Shown here: positions 40,337 to 55,300 of the stretch, one piece after another
Layout of the letters: every line of letters begins with the position of its first letter
Numbering within the stretch: the first letter of the stretch is position 1
Source of the DNA: Synaphobranchus kaupii
Taxonomy: Eukaryota; Chordata; Actinopteri; Anguilliformes; Synaphobranchidae
Assembly: GCA_029718625.1 (NCBI GenBank)
Contig: CM056377.1
Location: forward strand, 32,005,033 to 32,069,032
Direction: 5' to 3'
Length of the DNA stretch: 64,000 bases
The notes under the pieces: model-generated
Database searches by the model: none
What the model saw: only the letters and a program-made list of their open reading frames with translations
What the model was told of the DNA's origin: nothing
Made by a program: the position numbers and the translations under genes

Positions 40337-43300
40337 TATATATATATAATATATATATATATAAATATAGGGGAAACACTTACAAAAACCAAATATCTAG
40401 TAACAAATAACAAGTAGGCCCACCCTTTTCCTTCAAAACAGTTTCAATGCTTCTAGGAATGCTGTCATACAATTTCTAAATTGTGGGTAGTGGGATCTTA
40501 GCCCATTGTTCAAGAAAGACAGTCTCCAGTTCTTTGAGGGATGAAGGAGGTGGAAATCTAGCTCCAGAACTTCCATAAAGGTTCAAATTATGTTTAGATC
40601 TGGTGATTGTGCAGGCCATGGAAGGAATTTGACGTCATCCTCGAGTTCTTGGAACCATTCATTAATGTTTTTAGCAGTGTGTATGGGGACGTGATGTTGG
40701 AATATGGGGACATCATGAGGGAACAGTGTTTGCACCATAGGGGGCACCTGGTCTTGTAAAATGGTTTCATATTGTTTGCCCGTTTAACGTCCATAGAAAG
40801 CAATCATTGGACCCAATGAGTCCCATGAAATGGCTGTCCATACCATTACAGAACCACCACCATACTTAACAGTTGGCAACAGACATTGTAGATTGAATGT
40901 CTCCTTAGGCTTTCTCCAAACATAAAGCCGTCCAGATGTGTTTGTATTAAAAAGAGTAAAAGATGATTCATCAGACCATATCGGTTTTCTCCATTGCTCA
41001 GGGGTCCAGGTTTTGTGTTCCTTACACCGTTATGCGTTTTTGTGCATTAGCCTTGGATACAAATGGTTTCCGAATAACGGCCCTGCAATAAATACCAGCT
41101 TTGTGAAGCTCACAACATACTGTTTTTGTTGAGACTGGTTCAGATATGGATTGATTCAATTCTGTGGTGATTTTTAGAGCTGTAGTTCTGTGGTTATTAG
41201 CAACTATCCTACCAAGTGTCCATCTGTCCCTGTCGTAGAGCTCTGACTTGCAGCCAGTTATTTTTTGCTGATGCTGTTTTTTGGGTGTTGGGCATATGTT
41301 GTCATAATTTTTGATACTGTTCCCCTTGCCACCTTACGTAATTTTGCCGTTTTTGTGACCGACGCACCTGCAATTCGGGCACCAACTATTTGGCCCCTTT
41401 GGAACTCTGTTAGTATCCTCATCTTGCTTAGGAGACTTACCTCGCAAAGAGCTGCTGGTTAGGCCTCTTTTAATCAGACACATGCTGCTAATTACCATTC
41501 AAATTAATAGGAATCACCTGTTTAGATGCTTTTGTAATTGTGGGTCAGATGCTTCAAAGTTAAAGCCAGTTTTCAGGGGTGTTTCCGATATTTTATATAT
41601 TCAACATCAAATATTCAAAGAATGATTTCCTTTGTCATTTCAAAAAAACTCCTCCATTTGGCGTCTCAGAATGAAAAAAAACTTCAAACACTCATTCACT
41701 GATCTCACTGGTGACAGTCCAAAAACCTGTCAATACAGTCAAGAGAGCAAAAGGTTCAGACCCATTTTCAGGTTTCAGCTTGACTTGCTGACAGTAGTCT
41801 TAATGCCTGGTAATACAGGGTGTGATCATTACTATTTATAGGAGGAGATCTTGTTTGCTTACTTTAAAATCAGATCCAGAAATTGCAACGAAGACAACAA
41901 AGCTTCATACAAAGCATCTCATTCACTGCTTTTCTGAGGCTCTCAAGAGACAAGAGAGCGTTTATGGAGCACATGCAGAAAGACCAGTCTAACCGACTGG
42001 TCAACATGAAATCTCTGCTAAATGCTAACACTGTAACATTTGGAACACTAGCATTGGCTTTGGCGCGTGCTGTGCTACGGTGATGAGTGACATGGTTCAA
42101 AGCTGTCCCTATGGAAACGGCATGTGGCGCAGGCAGGGGGCAGCCTGCAAACGGGGTCTGATTACATGGCGGGGGGGGCGGGGTAGAGTCTGATGTGGCT
42201 TCCCCTCCTCCTGCACCCTCCATAAAAACCCACCCAGCCCCCTTATTCTACACCACCATAATCGCCCTAAACACAGCTTCCCCTTTACGCTGAAAAAAAA
42301 CAAAAAAAAAAACAGCTCCACGCTTGGGGGATTGTACTTTACATCCTTAACACAGACCTGCCACTGCATTTAGCGGTGCAATAAAATACAGCTTTGATAC
42401 GCTTTGATATACAGCCGCCTCTAAATAAAGAGGTAGAGTATGCAGTGCCCCCCCCCCCCCCCCCCTTATTTCATACGCCATGTAAAAACAACCAGTGCAA
42501 GAAATGCGCGCGTGCGCATGCACTGAGCCAGCGGCTGGACCTTCTGGACCTGCTCCCTGTAATAAGCGCAGACGCCGGGCCCTTCAAATGCGCTTTAATT
42601 GGGAACAGAAAAACTGCGGCGGAGAGACCGCAGAGACGTCAGGGTTATCTGGAACACCAACGACGAGGTCCCGGGGCCGGGCTCCCCCAGCGAAGGCTCC
42701 CTTATCAAACCCCGTTTCGACCGTAGCGGCGCTCGGTTTTCAACCCGTTTACGCCCTTTTTCCCCCCCACACACCCCCAGTGTCATTTCAAAGAGAAATA
42801 GGTCTGTGCTTAATGAGCGTAATCGTCTCGTCTTTAAATTCCGACGCGCGCGGCGGACGAACGTTTCGCGGCGCGGGGCTCAGTCAGTGCGGAACAGTCC
42901 GGGATCTGCCCTCTCTCCACGCCGCTGGGGTGAAAGGTGACGGTGAGGCTCGCCGCTCGGCGCTCGGAGGCCCTGGCTCCGCAGCCTTTGGGTGAACCCG
43001 GCAGGTGGGCGTGCTCTGCGGCAGCACCGGGAGGCGAAGGGGAAATGGCCACTCCGCCTCTGATGCTCCATTCGATTACACAAAAAAAAAAAAACATATA
43101 TTTTTCAATTCTTGCCAAAACTTCCTCATTTGCTGAGAAATACAACCTAATGTGATTTTCCTGAGTTTCAGTTCCGCGTGGGATGCCTAATATTGTGCGG
43201 ATGGGCGAGCGTAATGCGAGGCAGAGGGGCCAAATAAACGAACGAGGGCCCATAAAAAAATATAAAATGACATAAAATGTCACTGAGCAGGAAGCCCCAT

Positions 43301-46300
43301 CCGCTCCAATTCAATCCGGTCTCAGTCGCACACATCCATTGAACACCACCTGTCCTACATATTTCACTGGCACTGAGAAGATAATTATCGTATTATTGAA
43401 AGAATAAATACAAAACTCTAAGCTTACAGGGCCATCTTAGCAGGCTTCAAAGGCTCATGTTGAGCAGAGGATTGCAGCCGTTCACAAACAAATTGTTCCA
43501 TTTAATCTGAATATTTTAAATTGAGAACCAGTCAAAACTTAGGGTGAGAGAGCAGTGACTAGTGAAAAGATGTTTTATTGTCTAGTGGCAAATAAGGGTC
43601 CTAATATTCCACAGAAGAGATCAATCCACTATCTTTCAAAGAAAGGACAACAAATTCTCTGGTGTTTAATGCTACCAGCACTCAGGGGGATTTAAAAATA
43701 TGTCAAGTGACAACACTGCCTCAAAATGAGATGTGAAAATTTGATTAACTCTGCTGAGAAGAGGCTCAACTCAAGTCAGGACGTACTGATAAAGCGCTGC
43801 ACCTCCCTTCTCTTGGGCTAGTCTGATACGCTGTCGAGTTTTACACACTTATAGCACACTGATGGGCCAGGCCAAGGGGAGGTTAACATCAGTAGCAAAA
43901 TTTGAAACATTATGAAATGACTTGAAGCCAACATTCCAAGGTGTACAAAACAAAAAAAAGGATTGAATTATCTCTACTAGAAAAAAAGTTATGGGCTTTT
44001 GAATCCATTGGGGTTGACAAACTTGAACAGATGCACTTTCCCCCTGATTCTATCGAGCAACTATTTTTAATAAAGTATGAATAAATAGCATTTTTTCTCA
44101 TTTTTTAATATGAATTTTCTACTTAGAGAGGGGAAACATTCCAAAAGAAAGATTATTGGGATGTGTCTCAATGTAGTATAACCAGTTTTGAAAAAAAGGT
44201 GGCAGAATGCTTATGATTTTGAGGGGGGTGAAAATGTGTCCCTCCGTTACCATGACCATCTGACTTTAAACCTCGCCCCATAAAAATTGAGCAGCACAAG
44301 TGGCTTACCATTTTGTACGTTCATATTTAAGTGGTAATAGTACAGTATGAAAGAGAAAGACAATCCTTTTCTCCTCAGGAACCGTATGATATGCTTGTCT
44401 GAAAATACTGTAAAAAACAGACGTTAATTTTGTGTCCCTCAGTTACCACCCTGTTTTTTTAATAAATTTTACCCCCAAGAAGTTGTTTGCCCCCAAAGTT
44501 TTTTGCCTCAGTATGTAGTTTAAGGTAGCCTTTATATAATACCAGTTGTTATTTTACTCCGCCATAGATAGAACAGGAGTACTTAGGCAAAATACAGCAA
44601 AAGTGTCCCTCCGTTACCGCTTGGCCTGGCCCTGATGTGACACAGAGGGCCATCCTGACTCCTGCAGCATTGGTGTTTGGAGGTAAATTTCGATAAAGAG
44701 CACCCTTCCTCTTTTCTTTTCATCAGGAAATTAGGAAACAATGATGCAGGGAGCCCAAACTCCAGCATAATGAAAGGACTTTCCTTTTATTCTTTCTTTC
44801 AGGGCCTTGTTTCCCTGGTGGCAGATGGTAAGGCTGATTGCAGCTCCCTGGAGCCTCGTGTGCAGACAGAGGGACACCCCCTTAACCCCCCCCCCCTAAG
44901 CTCTGAGCACAGCTCTGTACCTCCTGCTATCTCGCTGTCATAGACAGCCACTCTCAAACCACCGTACTGTGCCCAAGCTGCAGGAGCTGGTACATTCCCT
45001 CCAAAAAAGCACCACGCTGGTGCCATGACAACCACACAACTGCTCTGGCTGCTTCTGTCTCACACTGCCCTTCTTGTCTTCTACACTGAGTAATACTAAC
45101 TGCATAATTAGATTTTTTTTTCTCCAGCAACATATGAATGCTTATTGTCACGAGTATGTACAAACTTTATTGGTATTCGTCTACATTTATCTGATATTAG
45201 AATACAGCTAGAATTCTGACGATAAAATACACAATGCTCTTGATTTTGGGTCATCCCACATGAGAAACATCTCTGGTGCTTGATGTTTGAAAGCTTGATG
45301 TTATAATCAGTGGTGCAACAGTGCCCTCTACTGTTTGTCTGCCTTCCAGCTGATGTTGTGGCGGCATACAGCCCCCTGCTGGTTAAGTTGAGAATCACAG
45401 TCCTCACCTGGATTCCAGAGGTAGTGAAGTAAGGGATTTCAAACTTCACACTGATGGGGGGCTTCCCCTCCTTGTCCTCGGCCTCCACGCTTGGCAGCCC
45501 GAAATGCGCTCGCATCAGGTACTCCTTTCCTCCCTGTGAGGACAAAACAATGTTAAAGATTTGATTCTCTTGCTTTAACTGTGTGGTTCATATACCACAG
45601 GTCCTAATAACTTTTAACACAGAGGCCACAATGAAAATTCTGTTATGCCACATCACAAATTGCAAAAGTAAATATACAGTGGCCTACTAGATATGTGAGA
45701 AAAGTGTCTGATAAAATAAAGTTAGTCAGGAAGAAAATTAAAAAAAACTACTGTTCCAAAAACTACTGGTGACCTGTGGGTTCTCGGGAGGAACTTGGTA
45801 ACCCAAGGAACTGTGGCCACTGGCCACCCTACCCCTGAATGAGCCCATGGTGTCCTGCTGCTGCGAGCTCATTTTACTGCCTTTCCCGAAGGACTCGCTC
45901 GAGATAAACCTCACTGCATGACAGGCGGCTCCTGATTTCAAGCACCCAAATGTGACCTCGCCGAGTTGAACAGGTTCTAAACACTTGTTTGGCACAAGTG
46001 ATGCCCCAAATAGCAGCAGTTTGTTTGGCTGAAGAATGCCAAGATGCCGCCAAAATCAGAACCGGGCTGCTCCTGGCAGGTATGTGGGAGCGTGATAAGA
46101 CACAGACACCCTCCAGCAGGTATGTCAGGTCCTCAAATTCCAGAAGATTAGCCACAAACAAACAGTCCCAATGCTACTTCTGCAACACTAATAAGCAAAA
46201 AGGCTCATTCATCCAAGTCAAACATACCACGCTGAACATTTTTACCCTCTATGCAGAAAGTTCATATTAGCGTATAATAAATCCTATTCAAGCTGTGCTT

Positions 46301-49300
46301 CCTGCCTTTCATACCAATGGTCTGGCAGGGTGAGCCTGGGGCCTATTATCTGCTCACCGGGAATGATTTAATGGACCAGACGATCTCACTGTTCTCAGGT
46401 ATCCACTTCACGCTGCCCACCGTGGTCTTGAACTTTGGCGAGTCAGCATCGGTGGGGACAGGAATGTGGATCTCCACATTGTTGGCCGTTGACCTCCGTT
46501 TGAACTGGCTCTTAGCCTGGGGGAGAGAGAGCAGCATGAGGCGAACGCTCATTTCAGAAGGCAACACAGAGTACGCACAACAAACCGCAATGGAATCTCA
46601 GCCCCTCTTTGAAGGAAATCCTGTTTGGTTTATCTAGATAAATAAGATTTGTTCATTTAGTACTGTAGCACATAACATGTGAACGGAGCTGCTGTAATAG
46701 AAGTCAAACACCATATGTGACTGCACTTCATAGGCAGAGGCAGCTGAATCACTGGCATTAGACTTGAGAGATTAGTTATACATCAATACACGCAAATATA
46801 ACAGCCATCAGATGGACAGAAGATGGAAAAATGGACACAGTTACCTTGATCATATACTCGATTCGGCTATGCGAGTGCTTCTCGATCACAGACTCGATCC
46901 AGATCAATGGCTTCACCTGTCAAAGGTACATCCACACTTCACAATAGTGATTATAAATTCCCACCCTCTCCACCTCAGCAGATGGAGAGCATATGGGCAC
47001 AAAATGGCTGCCGCCGTCTCAACCTCAGCTGATGTGTAGATGGCATACAATGACAAAATGGCTGCCACCCTCTCAGCTGATGTGTGAAGAGTGTACAGCA
47101 GTGGTCCTCAACCCTGTTCCTGGAGATCTACCGTCCTGTAGGTTTTCATTTCAACCCTAATTTGGCACACCTGATTCTGATAATTAGCAGCTCAATGAGA
47201 TCTCTAGCTGTTGAATGAGGTGTGCTTAGGGTTGGAGTGAAAACCTACAGGATGGTAGATCTCCAGGAACAGGGTTGGGGGCTGACACCCTCCCCACCAC
47301 AGCTGATGTCTATTGAGGGTTCTGGTAAAAAAGGGCAGCCATTCATCTGGAGGGCTGGGTATCATCAGCAGAGGAAGAGGTGGAGCGAGAGGTGGAGCGA
47401 GAGGTGGAACTTCAGGGCTCAAACGTCCGCAGTGGAACTTATTAGACCGACAACATTATAGCAACAAGATAAAGCCAACCAATAGCCTGAACGTATGCGA
47501 ATACAGCTATGAAAAGCCCTGATCACTCAATAGCAAAATTACCAAGTGAAATTATTGTGTAATTATACCATTTCATTCTACTATCAATATATGCTACTAA
47601 ATATGAAATATACAATCCTACCATTGGTTTTACACATAGAGATGTCCTTTTTTGTTGTTATTGTATTGTTTCTGTGAACTGCTTGTGTAAGGCACATTGA
47701 GTTGCTTTCTGCTCTATAAATAAAATTTGAATTGAATTTTTGAAATGAATAGTATTGATTGATTCTATTGGAGAATATGCCTACGAACATGACAAACATG
47801 AGATTTTCCTCCTCAATATGTAAGTATTACTGCTTTTTAATACTGTAATTTTTTTCAAATATGTACTCCTCCACCGTCTTGTGCAATATTTAGATTTTGA
47901 TTTACGCATTTTGAGTGCATTTCACATACTGTAGTGAAGCGTTTATAGGTGGCAGTCATGTTTTATGTATGATGCACTGATTTTCTGTGAAGCTAGAACA
48001 TTAGCCAGCATTTTCCTGGTGGTGGAATATTAATTTATTGTTAATCTTATTTTATATAATATAGACTATGGCGTATTAGTATCTCCCTGGGCTATACTTG
48101 TCACTTAGGGGATGGAAAATACTCATTCCAATTTACTGTGCATTGATATGTGAATGTAAGATGTTCCTTGAAGTGGTTATGAATGGCAACATTATAAAAA
48201 TAAAAAACATTAAACTACAGAGAAATGTCATCCCAGGGCATGCAGCAAAGGATTACATCCTGTAAAGTACAGAAAAAAGTGATGTTTGATTGAAGTACAA
48301 GAGTGAATGATTAGGCTACATATTTAGGTGTGCGTAGCAGTGATATCAAGGTGTTCATCTTAATCCATCATAAGGAGCAAATGTATATGCTTTATAATGG
48401 AAAAAAAAAAGCAAAAGAAAAAACCTTTTTTGTTTGTTTTTTTTGTTGCATTTTTACCTAGATTTCCTTGCATTTGTGGCACTTTATTTTGACCTAAATT
48501 ATGAAAATAAACTAATCAGTTAGCATTGTAAATGGTACAACTGTCATTTAAGCTATTCCCCAAGTTTCTACGATGCTCAAACCTGGAGTTATAACCTTTT
48601 GCGCATATGCCAAATCTGGTTAATTCTCACCTATTTAGGGGGTGTTCTACTTAAGGCTTTATAACCCCAGGTGTGAGCATTACAGAGACTTGGAAATGAA
48701 ACGAGACAGTTGTACCATTTACAATACTAACGTATATTAGTTTATTGTCATAATTTAGGTCAAAATAAAGTGCCACAAAATGCAGTGCAGTGTTTTTCTT
48801 TAGTTTGCAATGAAATACTGAGAGCTACATATGTGAAACAGGTAAAATTATACATATCCTGGATCATAAACTCCACAAGTGTACAAAATCTGAGGATGAT
48901 ATGCAGAACTACAGAATTGACCAAATTTGGCATCTGTGCGAAGGGGTTAAAATTTGACTGTCACTAAATCAGAGCTCTAGAAGTCTAGAAATGGAAATAT
49001 AAAAATTTATAAATAAAATAATTTGGAAATTAATAAATAAATCTGTGAATGAATATGTAAATGTAAATGTATATGCATATATAGATATGTATCCAAGTAA
49101 TCTCCTCCGTCACCTCCGTCATTGTAACGTTGCTTTAGCCGCATTGTTTCCTATCAAAATAGCCGACCATAAGAATATTTGAAGTTGCTATAATATACTG
49201 TGAAGCCTCATAGGTGAATTTAAAGAGACAGCCAAAGTTTGTTAACCGATAATAATTCACTCTCACAATGCTCGCTATGTAGGCTAAATGCAAAGCTATG

Positions 49301-52300
49301 TTGTACTGAAGTGACAGACCTAAGCTAGCATTAACTTAGATGTTACGTAGATTTGTTCCGCGTTGGATGCCAGCGAACATTGTAGGCTACATTGAACACG
49401 GTGATGTAGCTAGTTTTCTCAGATACAAGATCGCTATATTGCTCACAGCAATATACAATATATCCACCGTTTCTTTCAATATTTGAGAAATTAACTTCTC
49501 CATTAATGTACTTTCTCACATTGAGAAACGCTGTCAGTAACTCTGAATACGTGAAGGGATGGAACCTGGTTGACTTGGAACTTGGAACTAGGCAAACTTT
49601 ATAGACCAAAAAGTTGATAGTTACGTTCAAATATTCTGATGGTCGGCTATTTTGATGGACGGAGGAGATGGAGGTGATCATGGAACAAGGGGTCATGTTG
49701 AGATTTGCAAATCTAAAACAGCTAGCTTTCTCTTTCCATCGTTGCTCTCAATATGTGAGGAATTGACTTCTCCATTAATGTATTTGCTCACATTGAGAAC
49801 ATTTTATTTATTAATTTTTATATTTCCACATTTATTTATTTATTATTTTATTTAGTTATTTATCATTGTGGCACTCTCTGTGTTCCATACATTCAGACGT
49901 AACTCAACATTAATAGTCAGCCCACACGTTATCTTGGACTATGTGCAGAATTTAGGCATGCTGTTGTGTTTTAAACTTTTCAAGGCACCGTTAGACAAAC
50001 ACCAGTAAATGCTTTGAATTGGATGGCTCATTATTTATTTGTCACTCTCAACAGGTTGCGCATTTGCGGAGTCAAAAAATATTGTTATGAGCTTGGCCCA
50101 CTCATGCAGTCATACGATAACGTGTGGGCATCATGTCATGGTCTATTTAGCTAGTACCAGCATTTTGATTGTCTTTTGGTCAACACAAGTCTCCCTTGGC
50201 ACTTTAGAAGGTTTGGCATGTTTATCGACTTGCGTCGCCCGCTGCACTTAATGGGTTAAGTACCGAAGATTAGCACTGAATGCTTTCTATACTCAGTGCT
50301 ACGGACATGATTCGGGCGGTGCTCAAAAACTACTGAGGTTCAATAACCAGCCCTACCCATCAGACAGGTGGGTGCTACACATTGGTGGTGGTGGTGGTGG
50401 CTGAGGTGAGTTTCCCCCACCACTATAAAGCACATGGAGATTATAAGTTGAAAATGCTATAAAAATGCAATCCACTGTTATGAATTATTATTACTAATAT
50501 TTTTTCCTAGTGTTCATTTTTGTACATACATGTGTGTTCAGTCGGTAGGACATAAGCTCAAACTCCCCATCTGGTGGAATGAAGGAGATGGTGCGGTCAT
50601 TCTCAAAACGGGACAGACGCACGCACTGATGGAACTTGACATCTTCCAGCTCCACAGACTTGCTCTTCCCTCCTGTGGAGACCACAGAATCCGGTATCAG
50701 TGCAGTGCGCTCCACATATGCATAAAAGGACGCTCTCCCATACAGGAATAATAGGCTCAGAAAGAGATTCGCTTGTTAGTATCCAGACTGCTGCTTTTGC
50801 ATACCAAACAAAATACATAGCAGCAGAACTGGGGTCAATTCCATTTCGATCCAGGCAAATGTTCACCGAACATTAATGAGACAGTTCTGAGGAACTCACG
50901 GCCAGTGTTCTCGAACAGGACTTTGTCGTTCAGGCCCAGGCGGAGTTCAGGCATTCCCGACAGGAACACGCGCATCTTTATGGAGCCCACAATCTCACTG
51001 CGCAGCACGTTCCCATTTGCGCTCACCTAGAGACACAAGGAGGAGACGGGTCAGAGTGCGACACCCCCAGTGGTCCCAGCTTTCCAACCGTCTTGCTAGG
51101 AAGTGCTATGCTCTTATTCTCAAATCTGGACACTTGATTTACTGAAACATTTCATATCCATTTAAAAAAATTAAAAAAAACAGGAGAGGAAGGGAACGAA
51201 GGCAAGAACACAAATTAAACGGCGGCAATTTTCTGACACCGCTTCCTACCAGGAGATTGACTGACTCGATGACGTCCAGGAAGACTTCGTTTTTCCTGTA
51301 CTTGATGCCCTCCGACCTCCAGGACACGGCATTGGTTACTGTAGCAGGGGGGCGGGGGGCCCCTGTGTCAAGCTTGTGCCCTTCTTGAGTGATGTACCTG
51401 AAGACACAAGAACAAACAGCAGGAGGTGACGGGACAACAATGAAAGGAACTGTCTGCGGCCACAAGCTCCGACTACGAGTCACATGCACGCAGTCATAAC
51501 AAATCTCATGTCTGGTGCGGGGGACGCCTGCGATGGCTCCTGCCCCGCCGGAGGAGGCCTGCGGGGGACAACAAATGCGCTATTTATAAGACAGGAGAGG
51601 AAACATACTCCTGCAGGATCTTGCTGTCTGTGGTCTGGGGATAGCCAAAGTCCATCAGCTCGTCCATCAGTTCGTAGATGATGACAAAGTTGTCCCGGAT
51701 GCTCTCCTCCTCCAGCTCCTTGAAGTACTCGGAGAACACCTGTAAAACACAGCAAGGGTCTGTGAGCACTCCAAGCCCCATCCCTCCGCACACCAGTCTT
51801 TCATTCTCTCCATATTGATATGTGTGGCTCCATTACCATGCCCCTCATAAAGACAGACTATAAGCTCATCTATACTCGATAGAACAATGATGTACTCTAC
51901 TTAATACCTGTAGTTCCACGATCCTTATGAATTACATTTTTTTCTAGGGAATCATTTTTAGTGGTACAAGCTGATAACCAATGTGGCCTCATACAAGAAA
52001 CACTCATAAGCACAAATTAGTTCTTATGAGGCAGGTAAGATCGGTTCACGCAATTTCATGGCATTCACCATTTTTCTCTTATTTTAGAGTAACTAAATTA
52101 TATTTGCAGCAACTGGGTTGTTTTAATTTTGATTATTTAACTATGTCTTGAACTATAATGTGCTCATGAAGACTTTTTTTTTCCTTTTTTGTCTACCCCT
52201 TTTTAGACAAGATGCCAGTTTTATGAATGCATCTCCTGGCTACAGGGAGCAGGACAGCTGGCCCTATATGGCATTTTGGGGGTGTTAATTATGCTAATAG

Positions 52301-55300
52301 GGAATTCACATGGACGCACGTTAATTTAAAAACCGGTGAATTTACACTGACTCATTTTCCTACAGAACTCTAAAGGGAAAAAAGTCAGGAGAAGAAACCC
52401 TTAAAGTGATCCATCCATATCTACTGCATATCTGGCAGCAGCGTGATGGTTTGAGGCCCATTTGATACCTGAGACACTTGAGGACTTAGCCATTTAGCCA
52501 AACATGTGATCCATACTGTTCCAGCATAATTTACAGTTTAATCTAGACCCCCCGCCCTTCCCCCCAATTCCCATAGAGATGTTCCCATTCAAATGCAGAG
52601 AGGCTATAAGAGACGCTTGTAAGAGTACCAGAAAATAAGATGTCAAGAGTCTTTTGATGTTTTTGGGTCACAGATGTCAGGAAGTCATGGCATGCAAAGG
52701 ATATGCAACCAAATATTAAATACTTTAAGTTTATGTTCATTTGTCCAACTATTTTTCGTCTCCTAAAATGGGGGGGACTATGCATATGCATCCCGATATG
52801 GATGTAAAAACCCTCAAATTAAAGCTGAAAGTATGCACTTTAACCTCAGTCACTGTTCAATTTCAAATCCAATGTTCTGGAGTACAGAGCCAAAACAACA
52901 AATAATGTGTCACTGCCCGAATACTTTCCATTCCCACTGTATAAGCTTTATAATGGACAAAAAATATTTTATTCATTTTATGACATGTTTTGGATTGTGT
53001 ATTGGACCCATGGATATTTATCCTGCTATAATTATAAAAAGATAATAAGGTAATTCCCACTTGAGAATTATGCAAAAGTGAATTTTATGAGCTAAAACAG
53101 TTGATTGGTTGTTAAATATATTAATTTATGATTTACAGCAGTGCACAATTTAGCCATTTGGATAGATTTGGAGACACTAATGGACAACAGGGTACACTGC
53201 CTCTATTTTGCATCATAGATCTTCAGTTCTGCATATCACCCTCAGATTTTACACACTTGTGAATACCACGCCCCACTTTGAGGGAATAATTCACTCGCTC
53301 CCATAGAAAATAAAGGTACCGGAAGAAGACAACAAAGATCGGAGAAAAAAAAAAAAAAAACCTATAAAATTTCCAAAAGCTGTTGCATTGTGAACTGCAC
53401 AGCCAATGCAAATAAAAAAACCAGACTTGCATTTTGCACATTTGCCATGTCCAATCGGAAATCCCAAAAGATGAGCCCCGTAGCTACATGCTATTGCGAG
53501 AGAGCAGGTGGAAGGAAACTATATGGTGTCCTGCATCTCCACATTATGTCTGCAGAAAGCACTTTTTAACAGGTAGGCTAAATAAACATCACATAATTTG
53601 GATAGTTAGAACTACAGGCTTCAACAATAACCGTCGCCTGAAACATGAGCTCACAGTCCCGATCGGGTCAGTGCGCTTAATATGCCCTCATTAGGCTAAA
53701 TCTAGCTGGAGATATAGCTAATGTTAGCTAACTAAGAAACATCCAGAGGCCAACAGTAAATTCTGCATATTTATTGATGATAACTGGCATGCAACACAAT
53801 ACCAGCTATTCCTCTCAGGAATCAAACACAGAAATACAGTTTTGCTGTTCAAGGTAGCTTAAGAAATAACTACTTTGTGGTCTCACTAACGTTAACGTTA
53901 CCACACTGAAATATCAACGAAAAAGAAAATTGTTGATTTATTTATAATATATTTTGACTGAAGCCAGAGGCATGTCACCAGATCAAGTCAAATTTAACAT
54001 TGTATGTTGCCCGCTCGATGCTGGGTAGTGATGTAATAGAATCGGTTGACATTTTAGTTATTGGAATGGCAGGTATGCCATCCGCCAAGTTACGGCTTGG
54101 CGGGGCATGCCCCATACCTATACAGCACAGATAGTTTGGCACTTTTCAGGGTTTCCTACAGAAGTAACCACAATGGCCACAGACTCTCAGCCCTTAAATA
54201 CATTAGCCCCAAACTTGGGTTATTTTGCAGTTTTTCTCCTTCCTCTTCTGATTCTCCTTCTTCTTCCCAGAATCACAGACAAAACCGCTATATGGCTTTG
54301 TGTATTAAGACGTTTCCAATAACTGATCAATGTTTCACTTGTATTTCACTTGTAGCTACTAGCCTACAGCAAAATGGTGAAAGTCAGATGGACACTGACA
54401 AATGGCCTATAGCCTATATCACGTGACTGTATCCCTTTGGTCTTCTGGTTAGCGTCAAGCCTTAGAATGCGAGAGACGTGGGTTCATACCCCGCCTGGTT
54501 GGTACTAAAGTGTAATTTCATTTTGGACTCAAACAGTGTGCACATTTTCTGGTTGTCTCATACAATAATGTTTTTTTATTGCAAAGGCAAAGACACGTTT
54601 ACAATATTAACTGTTCACTTGTAGCCTGTTAGTTAAACAATTCAGTCACTGGACACGGCAGTAATGCAATAGGCTCGCTAACGTTATGGGAACAGGTATC
54701 CCATGGCTATTTTTCAAGCAAAGAAAAAAGAAACGCAGAATATCATCTGGTTAACATCATGTTGTTGCATTAATGTAAAAAAAATTCTATAAATAACTGT
54801 GCCACTGGCTACATATTTTAATCTCACACAAATGCAGACAAAACAAATTTGTCTGTGTGGAGCCTGCTGTGCTCTTTTTGGATAAGTTTGGATAGCATTG
54901 CTTTGGAATAGAGCTAGTTTATTTAGTGTGAGCTACGATAGGCAATATTGTTAGCTGTAACTTGGCCACATTTTAATATCAATACTTTTAAAGGCAGGCC
55001 TAGTTTTTGCAAGTTGGAATTATGGATTTATAGACAGCGCTCTGTAGGCTATGCGTGAGTAACTTGGGGTTTTTTACGTCGGAGACGTATTTGATCAGAT
55101 ATACACTGCCTGGCCAAAAAAAAAGTCGCACACTCTAATATTTCGTTGGATCGCCTTATAGCTTTGATTACAGCGCGCATTCGTCGTGGCATTGTTTCGA
55201 CAACCTTATACAACATCTCAACATTTATTTCCGTCCAGAGTTGCATTCATTTTTGGCCGAGATCTTGTATTGATGACGGGAGAGTCGAACCACTCCATAA

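Noticed and set aside
42495..42995. Overlapping open frames in the CpG-rich intron 10 patch
   Set aside because: Several frames and both strands are open together, as expected from composition; no conserved domain.
51605..51608. Alternative end of exon 4 after the TAT codon
   Set aside because: It would force exon 5 to start at a position without an AG acceptor; ending at 51609 with gtatgt restores phase and the conserved QEYITQ.
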